Shown: positions 34,299 to 43,014 of the stretch, in pieces
Position numbering within the stretch: the first letter of the stretch is position 1
How the letters are laid out: each line of letters opens with the position of its first letter
NCBI RefSeq assembly: GCF_900112345.1
Contig: NZ_FOLB01000012.1
Location: forward strand, 1-64,000
Direction of reading: 5' to 3'
DNA length: 64,000 nucleotides
Source: Nocardioides terrae
GTDB taxonomy: Bacteria; Actinomycetota; Actinomycetes; Propionibacteriales; Nocardioidaceae
The notes under the pieces: generated by a model
Databases searched by the model: none
Told to the model about the DNA's origin: nothing
The model's input: the letters and a program-made list of their open reading frames with translations, nothing else
Program-made: the position numbers and the translations under genes

Positions 34299-35624
34299 TC
34301 AGAGCACCGTCTGCGGGTCGATCGGGTTGCCGTCCTTGAGCACCGTGAAGTGCAGGTGGCACCCGGTGGACCAGCCGGTCGTGCCGGCGTACGCCACCGT
34401 CTCGCCACGGCCGACGATCTGGCCGACGTGGGCGCGGTACTTGGAGATGTGGTTGTAGATGACCGTGTAGTTGTGCCCGTTGATGGTGCCCAGGCTGAGG
34501 TAGAGGCGGTTGCCCCAGACGCTCGAATAGTACTCGCTGAGCACCTTGCCACTGTCGACGGCGATCTCCGGCACGCCGCACGGCGCGTGGAAGTCGTCGC
34601 CGTCGTGCAGGCCCCAGTAGCCGTAGATCGGGTGCTTGCGCCAGCCGTACGACGACGTGACGTAGGTGTTCGCGACGGGGCTGAGGAACATCCCGTCGGT
34701 CTGCCCGACCGCGCGGTTCCGGTCCTTGTGCGCCTCGGCGAGGATCTGCTGCTTGATCTTCTCCTCCTGCGCCTTGAGCGCCTTGAGGACGGCCAGGTCG
34801 TGCCGCTTGGCCCGTACGGCGGCCGCCTGGGCGCTCTGCGCGGCGGACTGCGCCTGGGCCGCCTGGGCGACCGACGCCGCGACCGCGTCGCGGGCGTCGG
34901 TGGCGTCCTGCTCGAGCCCCTGGACCACCACGAGGTGATCGGCGGCCTGCTGACGTTGCACCGCGACGGCGTCGGTGGCCTTCTTGACGTCCTTGGCCCG
35001 CACGGTGAGCAGCACCTCGGAGGTCCGCAGGGCCTGGTACTGAGCCGACTGCGCGGAGAGCACGGTGTCGTTGAGCTCGCGCTGCCGGGCGATGTCGGCG
35101 GGGGTCTCCGCGTTCATCAGTGCGGCGAACGCGAGCAGCCGCGGGTCGCCCTGCTCGACCATGTCGGCGAAGGAGTTGCGGACCTTCCGCTTCTGGTCGT
35201 CGACGGCCTTCTGGCCGTTCTCGAGGTCCGTGCGCGCCTGCGCAAGCCTGGCCTGCGCGGCCGCCAGCGCCGCCTGCATGCGCTGGTCCTCCGCCTGGGC
35301 CGCGGCCAGCGCCTGCTCGGCCCGGGCGAGGTTGGTCCGCGCCGTGGCCAGCTTGGCCTGGGCGTCGGCCAGCGCCTGGTTCGCGGCGGCAAGCGCCTTG
35401 CTCGCTGCCCCCGCCTGCGCGCTGGACTCCTCTGCTTCCTCGTCGGCCTGCTGCACCTGCTGGTGCACCTGCTGCTTCTTCTGCTTCAGCTTGTCGCCGT
35501 CGGGGGACGCGGCCCAGGACAGCGCGGGGTCGAGGACCGGGACAGCCAGACCGGCGACGGTCAGGGCGGCGAGTGCGGTTGCCGCCAGGCGTCGGCGTCC
35601 GGGCGTGCGGGGGAAGGAGCGCAC
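34299..35624 (-). CDS. Secreted coiled-coil M23 peptidase (EnvC/NlpD-like)
   Basis: A 441-residue exported cell-wall hydrolase. A signal peptide covers about residues 1-38 (SWAAS cleavage region). A long Ala/Gln/Lys-rich coiled coil follows at about 45-300, then the LytM/M23 domain. The zinc motif HDGDDF is present and the second motif is GCHLHFTVLKDG, giving the HxxxD and HxH ligands expected in an active enzyme. It lies downstream of ftsE and ftsX in the same orientation. Such coiled-coil hydrolases are activated by FtsEX in other bacteria, so it is the likely FtsEX partner. Confidence 0.92.
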   Translation of the reverse strand: MRSFPRTPGRRRLAATALAALTVAGLAVPVLDPALSWAASPDGDKLKQKKQQVHQQVQQADEEAEESSAQAGAASKALAAANQALADAQAKLATARTNLARAEQALAAAQAEDQRMQAALAAAQARLAQARTDLENGQKAVDDQKRKVRNSFADMVEQGDPRLLAFAALMNAETPADIARQRELNDTVLSAQSAQYQALRTSEVLLTVRAKDVKKATDAVAVQRQQAADHLVVVQGLEQDATDARDAVAASVAQAAQAQSAAQSAQAAAVRAKRHDLAVLKALKAQEEKIKQQILAEAHKDRNRAVGQTDGMFLSPVANTYVTSSYGWRKHPIYGYWGLHDGDDFHAPCGVPEIAVDSGKVLSEYYSSVWGNRLYLSLGTINGHNYTVIYNHISKYRAHVGQIVGRGETVAYAGTTGWSTGCHLHFTVLKDGNPIDPQTVL

Positions 35625-35747
35625 GGTAGAAGCCTTCAGTTCGGGGAAGTGAACGCCTCGACGGTAAAGGGTGCGCGCCCGGGTTCGGGGGATTTCCGAA
35701 CCCGGGCGCGCCGGGGCATCAGGCGGCTTGCGGCCGCCGAGCGACCG

Positions 35748-36659
35748 TCAGACCTTGAGGTACTTCCTCGTCAGCAGCAGCGTCGGCAACAGGGTGAGCA
35801 CTGGGCCGAGGATCGCCACGACCAGGACCGCCCAGCCGAACTGCGACCAGTCGATCCACAGGATGAAGTCGAGCGAGTCGGCGAGCTTGCCCACGATGCC
35901 GAACTGCATGAACGCGGCGAGCGCCGCCGTCGCGAGGGCCACGCCGACCACGGCGGTCACCACCGCCTCGAGCAGGAACGGCAGGGCGATGTAGAGCGTC
36001 GAGGCGCCGACCAGTCGCATGATGGCGATCTCGCGGCGCCGGGCGAACGCGGCCAGCCGGATGGTGTTGGCCACGAGCAGCAGGGCGGCGATGCCGAGGA
36101 AGATCGCGACCAGTCCGGCGCCGTACTTCATGTAGTCGATGAAGCTGAGGATCGGTCCGACGACGTTGCGCAGGTCCTGGACGCGGGCCACGCCGTCGAG
36201 GCCGACGACCGCCTCCTTGACGACCTCCGCCTGGTGCGGGTCCTTCAGGGTGATCCAGAACGACTCGGCCATGTCGGCCTCGGTGATCACCGCGTCGGGG
36301 CCGGTGAAGCGCTCGCTGCCGTAGAGCTCCTTGACCTTCGCGAACGCGTCGGCCTTGGACTCGAGGTAGAACGAGTCGACGTTGGGGTTGCCGTCGATCA
36401 CCTTGGAGATGGCCTGCTTCTGCGCGTCGGTGACCTCACTGGCGCAGGACGGCACGTTGTCGCCCTGGCGGCAGAGGTAGACGGTGATCTGGAGCTGGTT
36501 GCCCCACTGGTCGGCGGCGCGCTGGGCCTGCTGGTTGAGCAGCACGCCCATCCCGACGAGGGTCAGTGAGACGAAGAGGGTGAGGATGACGGCGATGTGC
36601 ATCGACAGGTTGCGACGCAGACCCTGGCCGAGCTCGGAGAAGACATAGCGAAGCTGCAT
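35748..36659 (-). CDS. ftsX: Cell division protein FtsX
   Basis: A 303-residue membrane subunit of the FtsEX complex, which couples ATP hydrolysis in the cytoplasm to peptidoglycan hydrolase activity outside. The N-terminal YVFSELGQGLRRNLSMHIAV leads into TM1 (about 22-42). A large external domain at about 45-165 includes two Cys (LCRQGDNVPSCA). The last three TM segments (about 180-205, 220-245, 270-295) surround RLAAFARRREIAIMRLVGAS. The start is ATG 36659; the upstream in-frame extension would overlap ftsE. Confidence 0.95.
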   Translation of the reverse strand: MQLRYVFSELGQGLRRNLSMHIAVILTLFVSLTLVGMGVLLNQQAQRAADQWGNQLQITVYLCRQGDNVPSCASEVTDAQKQAISKVIDGNPNVDSFYLESKADAFAKVKELYGSERFTGPDAVITEADMAESFWITLKDPHQAEVVKEAVVGLDGVARVQDLRNVVGPILSFIDYMKYGAGLVAIFLGIAALLLVANTIRLAAFARRREIAIMRLVGASTLYIALPFLLEAVVTAVVGVALATAALAAFMQFGIVGKLADSLDFILWIDWSQFGWAVLVVAILGPVLTLLPTLLLTRKYLKV

Positions 36660-36696
36660 GGGGCTCTTTCTGTTCTCTGCGGTCGAGGGGCGCGGG

Positions 36697-37386
36697 TCAG
36701 AGCTGGGCGCCGTAGCCGCCCTGGACCTGGTCGCGCAGCACCCGCCCGCCACCGAGCTCGATGACGCGCTTGCGCATCTGGTCGACGACGCCGGCGTCGT
36801 GGGTGGCCATGACGACGGTGGTGCCCGTGCGGTTGATCCGGTCGAGCAGCTTCATGATGCCGACGCTGGTCGCGGGGTCGAGGTTTCCGGTGGGCTCGTC
36901 GGCGATGAGGATCATCGGCTTGTTGACGAAGGCGCGGGCGATCGCGACCCGCTGCTGCTCGCCGCCGGAGAGCTCGTCCGGCATCCGGTCGCCCTTGCCG
37001 TCGAGGCCGACCAGCTCGAGGGTCTCCGGGACGCGCTTGGCGATCTCGCCGCGGTTGTGACCGGTGACCTGCATCGCGAAGGCGACGTTCTCGGAGACCG
37101 TCTTGTTCTGCAGCAGGCGGAAGTCCTGGAAGACGGTGCCGATCTGACGGCGCAGCCGCGGCACCTTCCAGCCGGCCAGCCGGTTGATCTCCTTGCCCGC
37201 GACGTAGACCCGGCCCTGGGTCGGGCGGGTCTCGCGGAGGATGAGTCGGAGGGCCGTCGACTTGCCGGAGCCCGACTGGCCCACGAGGAAGACGAACTCG
37301 CCCTTCTCCACGTCGACCGACATCTGCTCGAGGGCAGGCTTGCCCGAACCCGGGTAGGTCTTGGTCACCTTCTCGAAGCGAATCAC
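36697..37386 (-). CDS. ftsE: Cell division ATP-binding protein FtsE
   Basis: The 229-residue ATPase of FtsEX. It has Walker [11 protein letters not shown], the Q-loop [10 protein letters not shown], the signature [14 protein letters not shown], Walker [15 protein letters not shown] and the H-switch ATHDAGVV. The start is the GTG giving [15 protein letters not shown]; the predicted -10 TATCCT (minus, 37394-37399) is seven bases upstream, so the mRNA is probably leaderless. FtsX follows after 37 bp. The ftsE-ftsX-smpB-ssrA order matches M. tuberculosis, with the M23 gene added. Confidence 0.95.
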   Translation of the reverse strand: MIRFEKVTKTYPGSGKPALEQMSVDVEKGEFVFLVGQSGSGKSTALRLILRETRPTQGRVYVAGKEINRLAGWKVPRLRRQIGTVFQDFRLLQNKTVSENVAFAMQVTGHNRGEIAKRVPETLELVGLDGKGDRMPDELSGGEQQRVAIARAFVNKPMILIADEPTGNLDPATSVGIMKLLDRINRTGTTVVMATHDAGVVDQMRKRVIELGGGRVLRDQVQGGYGAQL

Positions 37387-37426
37387 CCGATCGAGGATAG
37401 GTGGTCGGTGGGCGATCGCTGACATC

Positions 37427-37432
37427 TAAGGT
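37427..37432 (+). promoter_or_regulatory. Predicted -10 box of the secreted-protein gene, divergent from ftsE
   Basis: TAAGGT lies six bases before the GTG at 37439. The opposing -10 for ftsE (TATCCT, minus strand) is only 27 bp away, so two leaderless promoters are packed in the 52-bp gap between the start codons. Confidence 0.5.
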
Positions 37433-37438
37433 TTGGGC

Positions 37439-38044
37439 GTGCCATCGCCGTCCCGCGCCGTCCTCGCGCTCGTCGCCGCGCTGGTGGCGACCGGTGGGGC
37501 GGTCACCGCGGGCGTCGCCCTGCGCTCCCCCGAACCGGCGCCGACCAGCCATCCGCTGGCGACGCGGCTCGCCTCGATCGACACCACCACGGCCGTCGTA
37601 CGCCGGGAGGCCTGGTGTGACGACCTGGCCGCGGCCGACGTGCACGCCGCTGTCGACGACAGCTCGCCGAAGGCGTCGTCGTGGGCGAACGGCGACCCGC
37701 TGGGCGCGAGCCGCGACGTGGCGCACGAGTTCGGGTGCTCGTGGGTGGGCGCTTCGGGCGTGACCGCGGCGGGCTGGGTCTTCGCCCCGCCGGTGACCGT
37801 CGCACGCGCCGACGAGCTGGTCGCCTCCGCGCAGGCGCAGCCGGGCTGCTCGCCACTCGCGGGCGCTGCCGCGTTCGGGTCTCCCGCGGTCGCGCTGACC
37901 TGCACCGCGGACGGCGCGACGACGCTGTCCTACCGCGGGCTCTTCGGTGATGCCTGGCTGGTCTGCACGCTCGGGGGCGCGACCGCGTCCGAGCCCGACC
38001 TGGCCGATCGCTGGTGCGCGAGCGTGCTGCGGGCAGCCGGCTGA
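37439..38044 (+). CDS. Predicted exported protein of unknown function, Cys-rich
   Basis: A 201-residue protein with an N-terminal hydrophobic segment (about 8-28) ending AGVALRSPEPAP, acting as a signal peptide or anchor. The mature part contains six Cys in pairs, such as EAWCDDLAAAD and FGCSWVG, and a C-terminal LADRWCASVLRAAG, suggesting disulfides in an extracytoplasmic fold. The pattern resembles sensor-like or DUF3558-type small actinobacterial exported proteins but no family is certain. It is divergent from ftsE and convergent with prfB. Confidence 0.68.
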   Translation: MPSPSRAVLALVAALVATGGAVTAGVALRSPEPAPTSHPLATRLASIDTTTAVVRREAWCDDLAAADVHAAVDDSSPKASSWANGDPLGASRDVAHEFGCSWVGASGVTAAGWVFAPPVTVARADELVASAQAQPGCSPLAGAAAFGSPAVALTCTADGATTLSYRGLFGDAWLVCTLGGATASEPDLADRWCASVLRAAG

Positions 38045-38068
38045 CGCCTTCGGCCTGGCGCTGACGGG

Positions 38069-39187
38069 CTAGTTCTCGACGGCCTTGTCGGTGCCGCGCC
38101 GCCAGCGGATGCCGGCCTCGAGGAAGCCGTCCAGGTCACCGTCGAAGACGGCCGTCGGGTTGCCGGTCTCGTAGCCGGTCCGCAGGTCCTTGACGATCTG
38201 GTAGGGGTTGAGCACGTAGTTGCGCATCTGGTCGCCCCAGCTGGCGGCCACGTCGCCCTTGAGGTCCTTCTTGAGCGCGGCCTCCTCGGCCTTCTTCCTC
38301 GCGAGGAGCTTGGCCTTGAGGACCACCATCGCGGCCGCCTTGTTCTGCAGCTGCGACTTCTCGTTCTGGCAGCTGACCACGATGCCGGTCGGGATGTGGG
38401 TGAGCCGGACGGCGGAGTCGGTCGTGTTGACGGACTGGCCGCCGGGGCCGCCCGAGCGGAAGACGTCGGTGCGGATGTCGTTCTCGTCGACCTCGATCTC
38501 GTCGGTCTGCTCCAGCTGCGGCACGACCTCCACGGCGGCGAACGACGTCTGACGACGACCCTGGTTGTCGAAGGGGCTGATTCGCACCAGTCGGTGGGTG
38601 CCCGCCTCGACCGAGAGGGTGCCGTAGGCGTAGGGCGCGTGGATCGCGAACTCGGCCGACTTGATGCCGGCCTCCTCGGCGTAGGAGACGTCGAAGACCT
38701 CGACGGGGTACTTGTTGCGCTCGGCCCAGCGGGTGTACATCCGCATCAGCGTCTCGGCGAAGTCGGCCGCGTCGACGCCACCGGCGCCCGAGCGGATCGT
38801 GACGATGGCCTCGCGCTCGTCGTACTCGCCGGAGAGGAGGGTGCGGACCTCGAGGGCCTCGACCTCCTTCTTCACCCGGGTCAGCTCGGCCTCGGCCTCG
38901 GCGAGCGTGTCGGCGTCGGCCTCCTCGTTGGCGAGCTCGACGAGGATGCCGAGGTCCTCGACGCGGCCGTTGAGGACCTCGTAGCGCTCCAGCTCGTTCT
39001 GCAGCATGGAGAGGCGGCTGTTGACCTTCTGCGCGTTGGACTGGTCGTTCCAGAAGTCGGGGTTGGCCGACTGCTCGCTCAGCTGGGCGATCTCACGCTT
39101 CATCGTGTCGAGGTCGAGCACCTGCTCGACGGTGTGCATGGTCGCCTGGAGCTGCTTGATCTCGGAGTCGAAGTCGGGGCCTGCCAC
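38069..39187 (-). CDS. prfB: Peptide chain release factor 2
   Basis: A 372-residue class-I release factor recognising UAA and UGA. The tripeptide anticodon-like motif is SPF in [13 protein letters not shown] and the peptidyl-hydrolysis motif is [10 protein letters not shown]. The N-terminal helical domain is complete. No programmed frameshift site occurs near the start, unlike E. coli prfB. Start choice: GTG 39187, with TAGGGT eight bases upstream; a TTG three codons earlier is also possible. It precedes the ftsE block with the small exported-protein gene on the opposite strand between them. Confidence 0.95.
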   Translation of the reverse strand: MAGPDFDSEIKQLQATMHTVEQVLDLDTMKREIAQLSEQSANPDFWNDQSNAQKVNSRLSMLQNELERYEVLNGRVEDLGILVELANEEADADTLAEAEAELTRVKKEVEALEVRTLLSGEYDEREAIVTIRSGAGGVDAADFAETLMRMYTRWAERNKYPVEVFDVSYAEEAGIKSAEFAIHAPYAYGTLSVEAGTHRLVRISPFDNQGRRQTSFAAVEVVPQLEQTDEIEVDENDIRTDVFRSGGPGGQSVNTTDSAVRLTHIPTGIVVSCQNEKSQLQNKAAAMVVLKAKLLARKKAEEAALKKDLKGDVAASWGDQMRNYVLNPYQIVKDLRTGYETGNPTAVFDGDLDGFLEAGIRWRRGTDKAVEN

Positions 39188-39241
39188 GATCGTCAACCCT
39201 ACCGGCCGCGCGGTCGGGTCCGTGATTCAGCGCGACGGCGC

Positions 39242-39709
39242 CTAGCGCCTGCCGAAGACCTGCGAGGCGTACCAGCGCCCGTCGGCGCCCTTGCGGGCCG
39301 CGACCGCGATCAGGCGGTACTGGCGGTGCAGGATGTTGGCGCGGTGCGGCGGGGAGTGCATCCACCCGTGGCGTACGACGCCCCGGCCGGTCCGGTAGCC
39401 GACCGCGACGTTCTCCCCCACGCTGGTCAGGCCGCACGCCCTGAGAGTCGCGCCGATGTCCTGGTGGAACATCCGACGCTGGGCCGCCATCCGCCGTGCC
39501 TGGGCGACCGCGTGGCGCTGCAGGCAGGCGTCGCTGCGCAGTCGGTGCAGGTCGTGCGCCCGGCGGACCGCGTTGGTCGCCCTCTCGGCCGCACGTCCGT
39601 AGGCGCTGGCCGTGGTTGCGTCCGCGGGCGGGCCGAGCAAGGTGACCGTGGTCGCGGCGAGGAACACGGCGATCAGGATCGACACGAACGTGCGGGTCAA
39701 CGTCGTCAT
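39242..39709 (-). CDS. Secreted CAP (SCP/PR1)-domain protein
   Basis: A 155-residue exported protein. A signal peptide covers about residues 1-32 (ADATTAS region). The CAP domain follows with NAVRRAHDLHRLRSDACLQ, GENVAVGYRTGRG and the signature HGWMHSPPHRANILHRQY, and a C-terminal WYASQVFGRR. CAP proteins are common secreted proteins of unclear function; lipid binding or protease-like roles have been proposed. It is a single gene between prfB and the pilus cluster. Confidence 0.88.
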   Translation of the reverse strand: MTTLTRTFVSILIAVFLAATTVTLLGPPADATTASAYGRAAERATNAVRRAHDLHRLRSDACLQRHAVAQARRMAAQRRMFHQDIGATLRACGLTSVGENVAVGYRTGRGVVRHGWMHSPPHRANILHRQYRLIAVAARKGADGRWYASQVFGRR

Positions 39710-39742
39710 GACTGGTAGGTGTACCCGACCTAGGCCGAGCGG

Positions 39743-40195
39743 TCACCTCGCGTCGACCGTGACCACCGCCGAGCCGCTCGCACCGACGACCGGCCGGTCG
39801 GGCGACCCGGGCACGTGGAGCGGCAGGTCCGCCGGCGCGTGCAGGGTCACGATGACGCGCTCCTGCCCCACCACGACGTCGAAGGTCAGGCCCGGATAGC
39901 GCCGGTAGGCATCCGTGTCGGCCAGGTAGCCGGCGACCGCGTCGCGGGCGGCCTGCTCGGTGAGCTTGAGCCGGGACTCGTCCAGGCCACCGGCGTACAC
40001 CTCCAGGCCCTGAGCACCCAGGTCGGCCCCGCGCAGTGCTGCGCCGTCGGCGACGGAGTCGAGGCTCTGCCGCTGGAGGTAGGCCGCGGTGGCGTCGACG
40101 ACCACGGCGCCGGCGACGAGCAGCAGGCCGGCGAACCCGACGATGAGCGGGATCGTCGACCCGCGCTCGCCCAGGAGGTCACCGCGCCGCTGCAT
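39743..40195 (-). CDS. TadG-like pilus assembly protein (TadE/G N-terminal motif)
   Basis: A 150-residue protein with one N-terminal membrane helix: ERGSTIPLIVGFAGLLLVAG at about 10-29, the pseudopilin-like TadE/G start. The rest is predicted extracytoplasmic. It is the last gene of the Tad operon and overlaps the preceding TadE gene by 17 bp. It probably acts in Flp/Tad pilus assembly as a minor pilin or anchor. Shorter than proteobacterial TadG, as usual for actinobacterial loci. Confidence 0.78.
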   Translation of the reverse strand: MQRRGDLLGERGSTIPLIVGFAGLLLVAGAVVVDATAAYLQRQSLDSVADGAALRGADLGAQGLEVYAGGLDESRLKLTEQAARDAVAGYLADTDAYRRYPGLTFDVVVGQERVIVTLHAPADLPLHVPGSPDRPVVGASGSAVVTVDAR

Positions 40196-40646
40196 CGCCG
40201 ACCTCCTGGAACTGCCCGATCGGGACGGTGTGAGAGGAGTCGAGCGCGAAGACCGGCTTGCCGAGACCGAACGAGGCCGGCAGCCAGGGCAGGCCGACCC
40301 TGGTCGCCACGTGCACCGTGATCACGGAGGTGCCCGCGTGGCAGGCGTGCGGGTAGGGCCTGCAGGTGACCCGCAGGTCGAGGGGCGCCGCCTCGAGCCC
40401 CTGGTCGGCGAGCGCCTGCCGCGCAGCCTGCTCGGCCCGGGCCGACCCGAGGGCGTCGGAGTCGGCGAGCGCGTAGGCACGGCCCGCGGCGCGCGCGGCG
40501 GCGCTGATCGCGAACGCGCCCCGCTGGACCTCGAAGACCGAGAGCACGATCCAGATCAGCGGGACGAGCAGCAGGATCGCCAGCCAGCTGAACTCGACCA
40601 GCGCGCTGCCGCGCTGGTCCCGGAGCCTGCTCACAGCTCGGCTCAC
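40179..40646 (-). CDS. TadE-family minor pilin, second copy
   Basis: A 155-residue TadE-like protein. The N-terminus DQRGSALVEFSWLAILLLVP carries the conserved Gly and Glu (G-x4-E) of prepilin-type TadE proteins at the start of a single transmembrane helix. The extracytoplasmic part has a Cys pair (VTCRPYPHAC). The GTG start overlaps the stop of the first tadE (GTGA). It is likely processed by a prepilin peptidase encoded elsewhere. Confidence 0.82.
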   Translation of the reverse strand: MSRAVSRLRDQRGSALVEFSWLAILLLVPLIWIVLSVFEVQRGAFAISAAARAAGRAYALADSDALGSARAEQAARQALADQGLEAAPLDLRVTCRPYPHACHAGTSVITVHVATRVGLPWLPASFGLGKPVFALDSSHTVPIGQFQEVGDAAAR

Positions 40647-41029
40647 GGCTGCTCCTCGACCGCGTGGCCGGTCACGTCGAGCGCGAAGGCCGGTCCGCCG
40701 AGCCCCAGCGCCGGGATCTCGGCATGGATGACGATCTCGATGGCGGGCGCCCCGTCGATCGTCGTCGGCCGCGCCCGGATCCCGTCGGCGTACCGCGACA
40801 ACAGCACGCCCTCCAGCTGCTCGCGCGCCTTGCCGATCCCGTCGCCCGGCCCGTGGTCGGCCGTCGCGGCGTAGCGCGCGCCCTCGGATGCCGCGCTCGC
40901 CAGCGTGTTGCGGACGAAGAGCACCAGGGCGACCTGGAGCACGCCCAGGACCAGCGGCACCAGCAGGCCGAGGATGAGGACGAAGTCGACGACCGCGGCT
41001 CCGCGCGAGCCGCGGGAGCCGCGGGTCAC
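40643..41029 (-). CDS. TadE-family minor pilin, first copy
   Basis: A 128-residue TadE-like protein beginning at the GTG of VTRGSRGSRGAAVVDFVL, followed by a long hydrophobic helix (LILGLLVPLVLGVLQVALVLF). The position of the usual Glu+5 is occupied by Asp (AAVVDFV). The remaining part is soluble and beta-rich. The start overlaps the stop of the small Flp-like gene by 3 bp. Part of the Tad pilus operon. Confidence 0.8.
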   Translation of the reverse strand: MTRGSRGSRGAAVVDFVLILGLLVPLVLGVLQVALVLFVRNTLASAASEGARYAATADHGPGDGIGKAREQLEGVLLSRYADGIRARPTTIDGAPAIEIVIHAEIPALGLGGPAFALDVTGHAVEEQP

Positions 41030-41202
41030 CGCACCTTGTTGAGCGCGTCGCTGAGCATCTGGGTGAGCTGGTCGTTGGCCAGCCCGTAGAGCGCGGCACA
41101 CAACCCGGCCGTCATGACCGTGACCAGGACCCAGCCGGGCACGTCACCGCGCTCGTCACGTCTGGACAGGCGAGGGGTGATGAGGAGCTGCAGTCGGTTC
41201 AT
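41026..41202 (-). CDS. Small Flp-pilin-like protein, 58 residues
   Basis: A 58-residue gene between tadC and the first tadE, starting at ATG 41202. The sequence has a basic leader (RLSRRDERGD), then a hydrophobic helix VPGWVLVTVMTAGLCAALYG and a short amphipathic tail DQLTQMLSDALNKV. Size, position and the charged-leader-plus-helix layout match the major Flp pilin or DUF4244-type pilin of actinobacterial tad loci. The prepilin Glu+5 is not obvious, so assignment as the major pilin is tentative. Confidence 0.72.
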   Translation of the reverse strand: MNRLQLLITPRLSRRDERGDVPGWVLVTVMTAGLCAALYGLANDQLTQMLSDALNKVR

Positions 41203-41245
41203 CGGTGTTCCTTCCCGTGTCGATCAGGGCGGTTCGAGGGGCGCC

Positions 41246-42163
41246 TCACGGCGTCGTGAGGTGCAGGCCGAGGACGCCTGGATAGAAGGCGAAGAGCACA
41301 GTGACCGGGAGGACGAGGAACACCACCGGGACCATCATCAGGATCTCCTTGCGCGCCGCCGTCTCGATGAGCTCGCGACGGCCCGCCTCGCGGACGTCGG
41401 CCGCCTGGGCATGGAGTACGTCGGCCAACGGAGTGCCCCGCTCGACCGCGACGGCGATCCCTGCGGCGAAGCGCGCCACCAGCGGGACGCCGGTCCGCGC
41501 GGCCAGGGCATCGAAGGCGGCCCCGACGGGCTGACCGGTGCGGACCTCAGCGAGCACGCGGGCCAGCTCCGCGGAGAGCTCGCCGCCGCTGCGCCGCACG
41601 ACCCGGTCGAGGGCGAGCACCGGTCCCTCCCCCGCCCCGACGGCCAGCGCCAGCAGCTCGGCGAGGGTCGGGAACTCGGCGATGATCCGGCGCTCGCGCG
41701 TCCGCACCTGGCTGCTGAGCCGGTTGTCACGGGCCAGCACGCCGACGACGAAGGCGGCGACGCAGACCACCGCCGACGAGACCGCGGAGCGCGGATCTCC
41801 GAGCGTGCGCAGCAGCCCGTAGGCCGCGGCGAGAGCGAAGGCCGCGAGCCCCCACTGCACCTGCTCGATGCGGAAGTCGTGCACCGACCTGTCCGATCCC
41901 GCCCGCTCCAGCCGCCGTCGCACCGACGCGGAACCGCCGAGCACGCGCTCGACGGCGTCGGCGCCCGAACGCAGCACCGGTCCGAAGACCCCCGCAGCGG
42001 CCGAGGTCGGTGGGCGGGTCCGCGGAGCGACCTCCGGCAGGTCGCGGAGGAACGGCACCACGCGGGTCTGGAGCGAGGGCCGGCGGATGGCCCGGACCCG
42101 CACGACGACGATCAGGACGCCCAGGGCAGCGAGCGCGCCGAGCAGCGCTCCCCAGCCGCTCAC
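41246..42163 (-). CDS. TadC-like inner-membrane platform protein (T2SF domain)
   Basis: A 305-residue membrane protein of the type II secretion F family. One TM lies at the N-terminus (about 5-22), two in the middle (about 105-145) and one or two near the C-terminus (MMVPVVFLVLPVTVLFAFYP). The cytoplasmic T2SF domain includes EFPTLAELLALAVGAGEGP and FAAGIAVAVERGTPLADVL. The GTG start overlaps the tadB stop (GTGA). It forms the pilus assembly platform with TadB. Confidence 0.88.
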   Translation of the reverse strand: MSGWGALLGALAALGVLIVVVRVRAIRRPSLQTRVVPFLRDLPEVAPRTRPPTSAAAGVFGPVLRSGADAVERVLGGSASVRRRLERAGSDRSVHDFRIEQVQWGLAAFALAAAYGLLRTLGDPRSAVSSAVVCVAAFVVGVLARDNRLSSQVRTRERRIIAEFPTLAELLALAVGAGEGPVLALDRVVRRSGGELSAELARVLAEVRTGQPVGAAFDALAARTGVPLVARFAAGIAVAVERGTPLADVLHAQAADVREAGRRELIETAARKEILMMVPVVFLVLPVTVLFAFYPGVLGLHLTTP

Positions 42164-43014
42164 GACAGCAGCCGCCGCTCGGTCGGCAGTCGCCCGATGC
42201 GCACCATCGCGCGATAGGCCACCAGGCAGGCGCTCGCGCCGATCGTCAGGACCACGACGCCTCCGGGCGAGGCGTAGCGGTGGATGACGTCGGACTGCAG
42301 CGACATGAAGAGCAGCACGATCCACGGTGCGGCGACCGCGAGCCTGGCACCGTTCACGGTCCAGGCCTGCCGGCTCTCGAGCTCGGAGCGGGTGCGCGCG
42401 TCGTCGCGCAGGTAGCCCGACAGGTTGCGGAGCAGCCGCCCGAGCTCGCCGCCGCCGACCTCGCGGGCCACCCGCAGACCCTCGACGACGCGATCACCGA
42501 CGGGGTCGGCCAGCCGGTCCTTGAGGCGGTCGAGGCACTCGCCGAACCGCCCCGACACCTGGTAGTCGAGCGCGAACGCCGCGAACGCGTCGCGCAGCGG
42601 CTCCGGCCCCCGCACCGCCAGGGCCGCTAGTCCCTCGGGCAGGGAGAGCCCGGCCCGGACCGCGGACGCGAGGTTGTCGACCGCCTCCGGCCAGACGTCG
42701 GCGAACTCGCGCTGCCGACGCCTGGCCCGACCGGACACCACCGTGACGGGCAGGTAGCCGACCATCACGGCGAAGGCGATCGCGACCGGTGGCGTCGCGG
42801 ACACCAGCTCCACGACGAGGCCGGCCAGCAGGCCGCTGGCCAGGCAGAGCGTCAGGAACGCGCTCACGCTGACCTGCGACAGGCCCGACCGGGCGAGCAG
42901 CTGGGCCGTCCGCGACTCGCGCCGGGCCGGCTGTCGCGGCGCGCGCGGCATCGCGAAGGCCGACCAGACGAGCAGCAGGCCGACTCCGACGCCGAGCCCG
43001 ACCAGCGCGCCCAC
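42160..43014 (-). CDS. TadB-like inner-membrane platform protein (T2SF domain)
   Basis: A 284-residue T2SF-domain membrane protein. Hydrophobic segments lie at about 3-20, 52-95 and near 225-270. The T2SF signature is visible as VWPEAVDNLASAVRAGLSL and GRFGECLDRLKDRLADP. It overlaps the tadA stop by one base. Together with TadC it makes the platform that the TadA ATPase drives. Confidence 0.88.
   Translation of the reverse strand: MGALVGLGVGVGLLLVWSAFAMPRAPRQPARRESRTAQLLARSGLSQVSVSAFLTLCLASGLLAGLVVELVSATPPVAIAFAVMVGYLPVTVVSGRARRRQREFADVWPEAVDNLASAVRAGLSLPEGLAALAVRGPEPLRDAFAAFALDYQVSGRFGECLDRLKDRLADPVGDRVVEGLRVAREVGGGELGRLLRNLSGYLRDDARTRSELESRQAWTVNGARLAVAAPWIVLLFMSLQSDVIHRYASPGGVVVLTIGASACLVAYRAMVRIGRLPTERRLLS

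Noticed and set aside
38069..39187. Programmed frameshift in prfB
   Set aside because: The gene reads in one frame from the start to the end, and no in-frame UGA with a slippery CUU occurs near the N-terminus.
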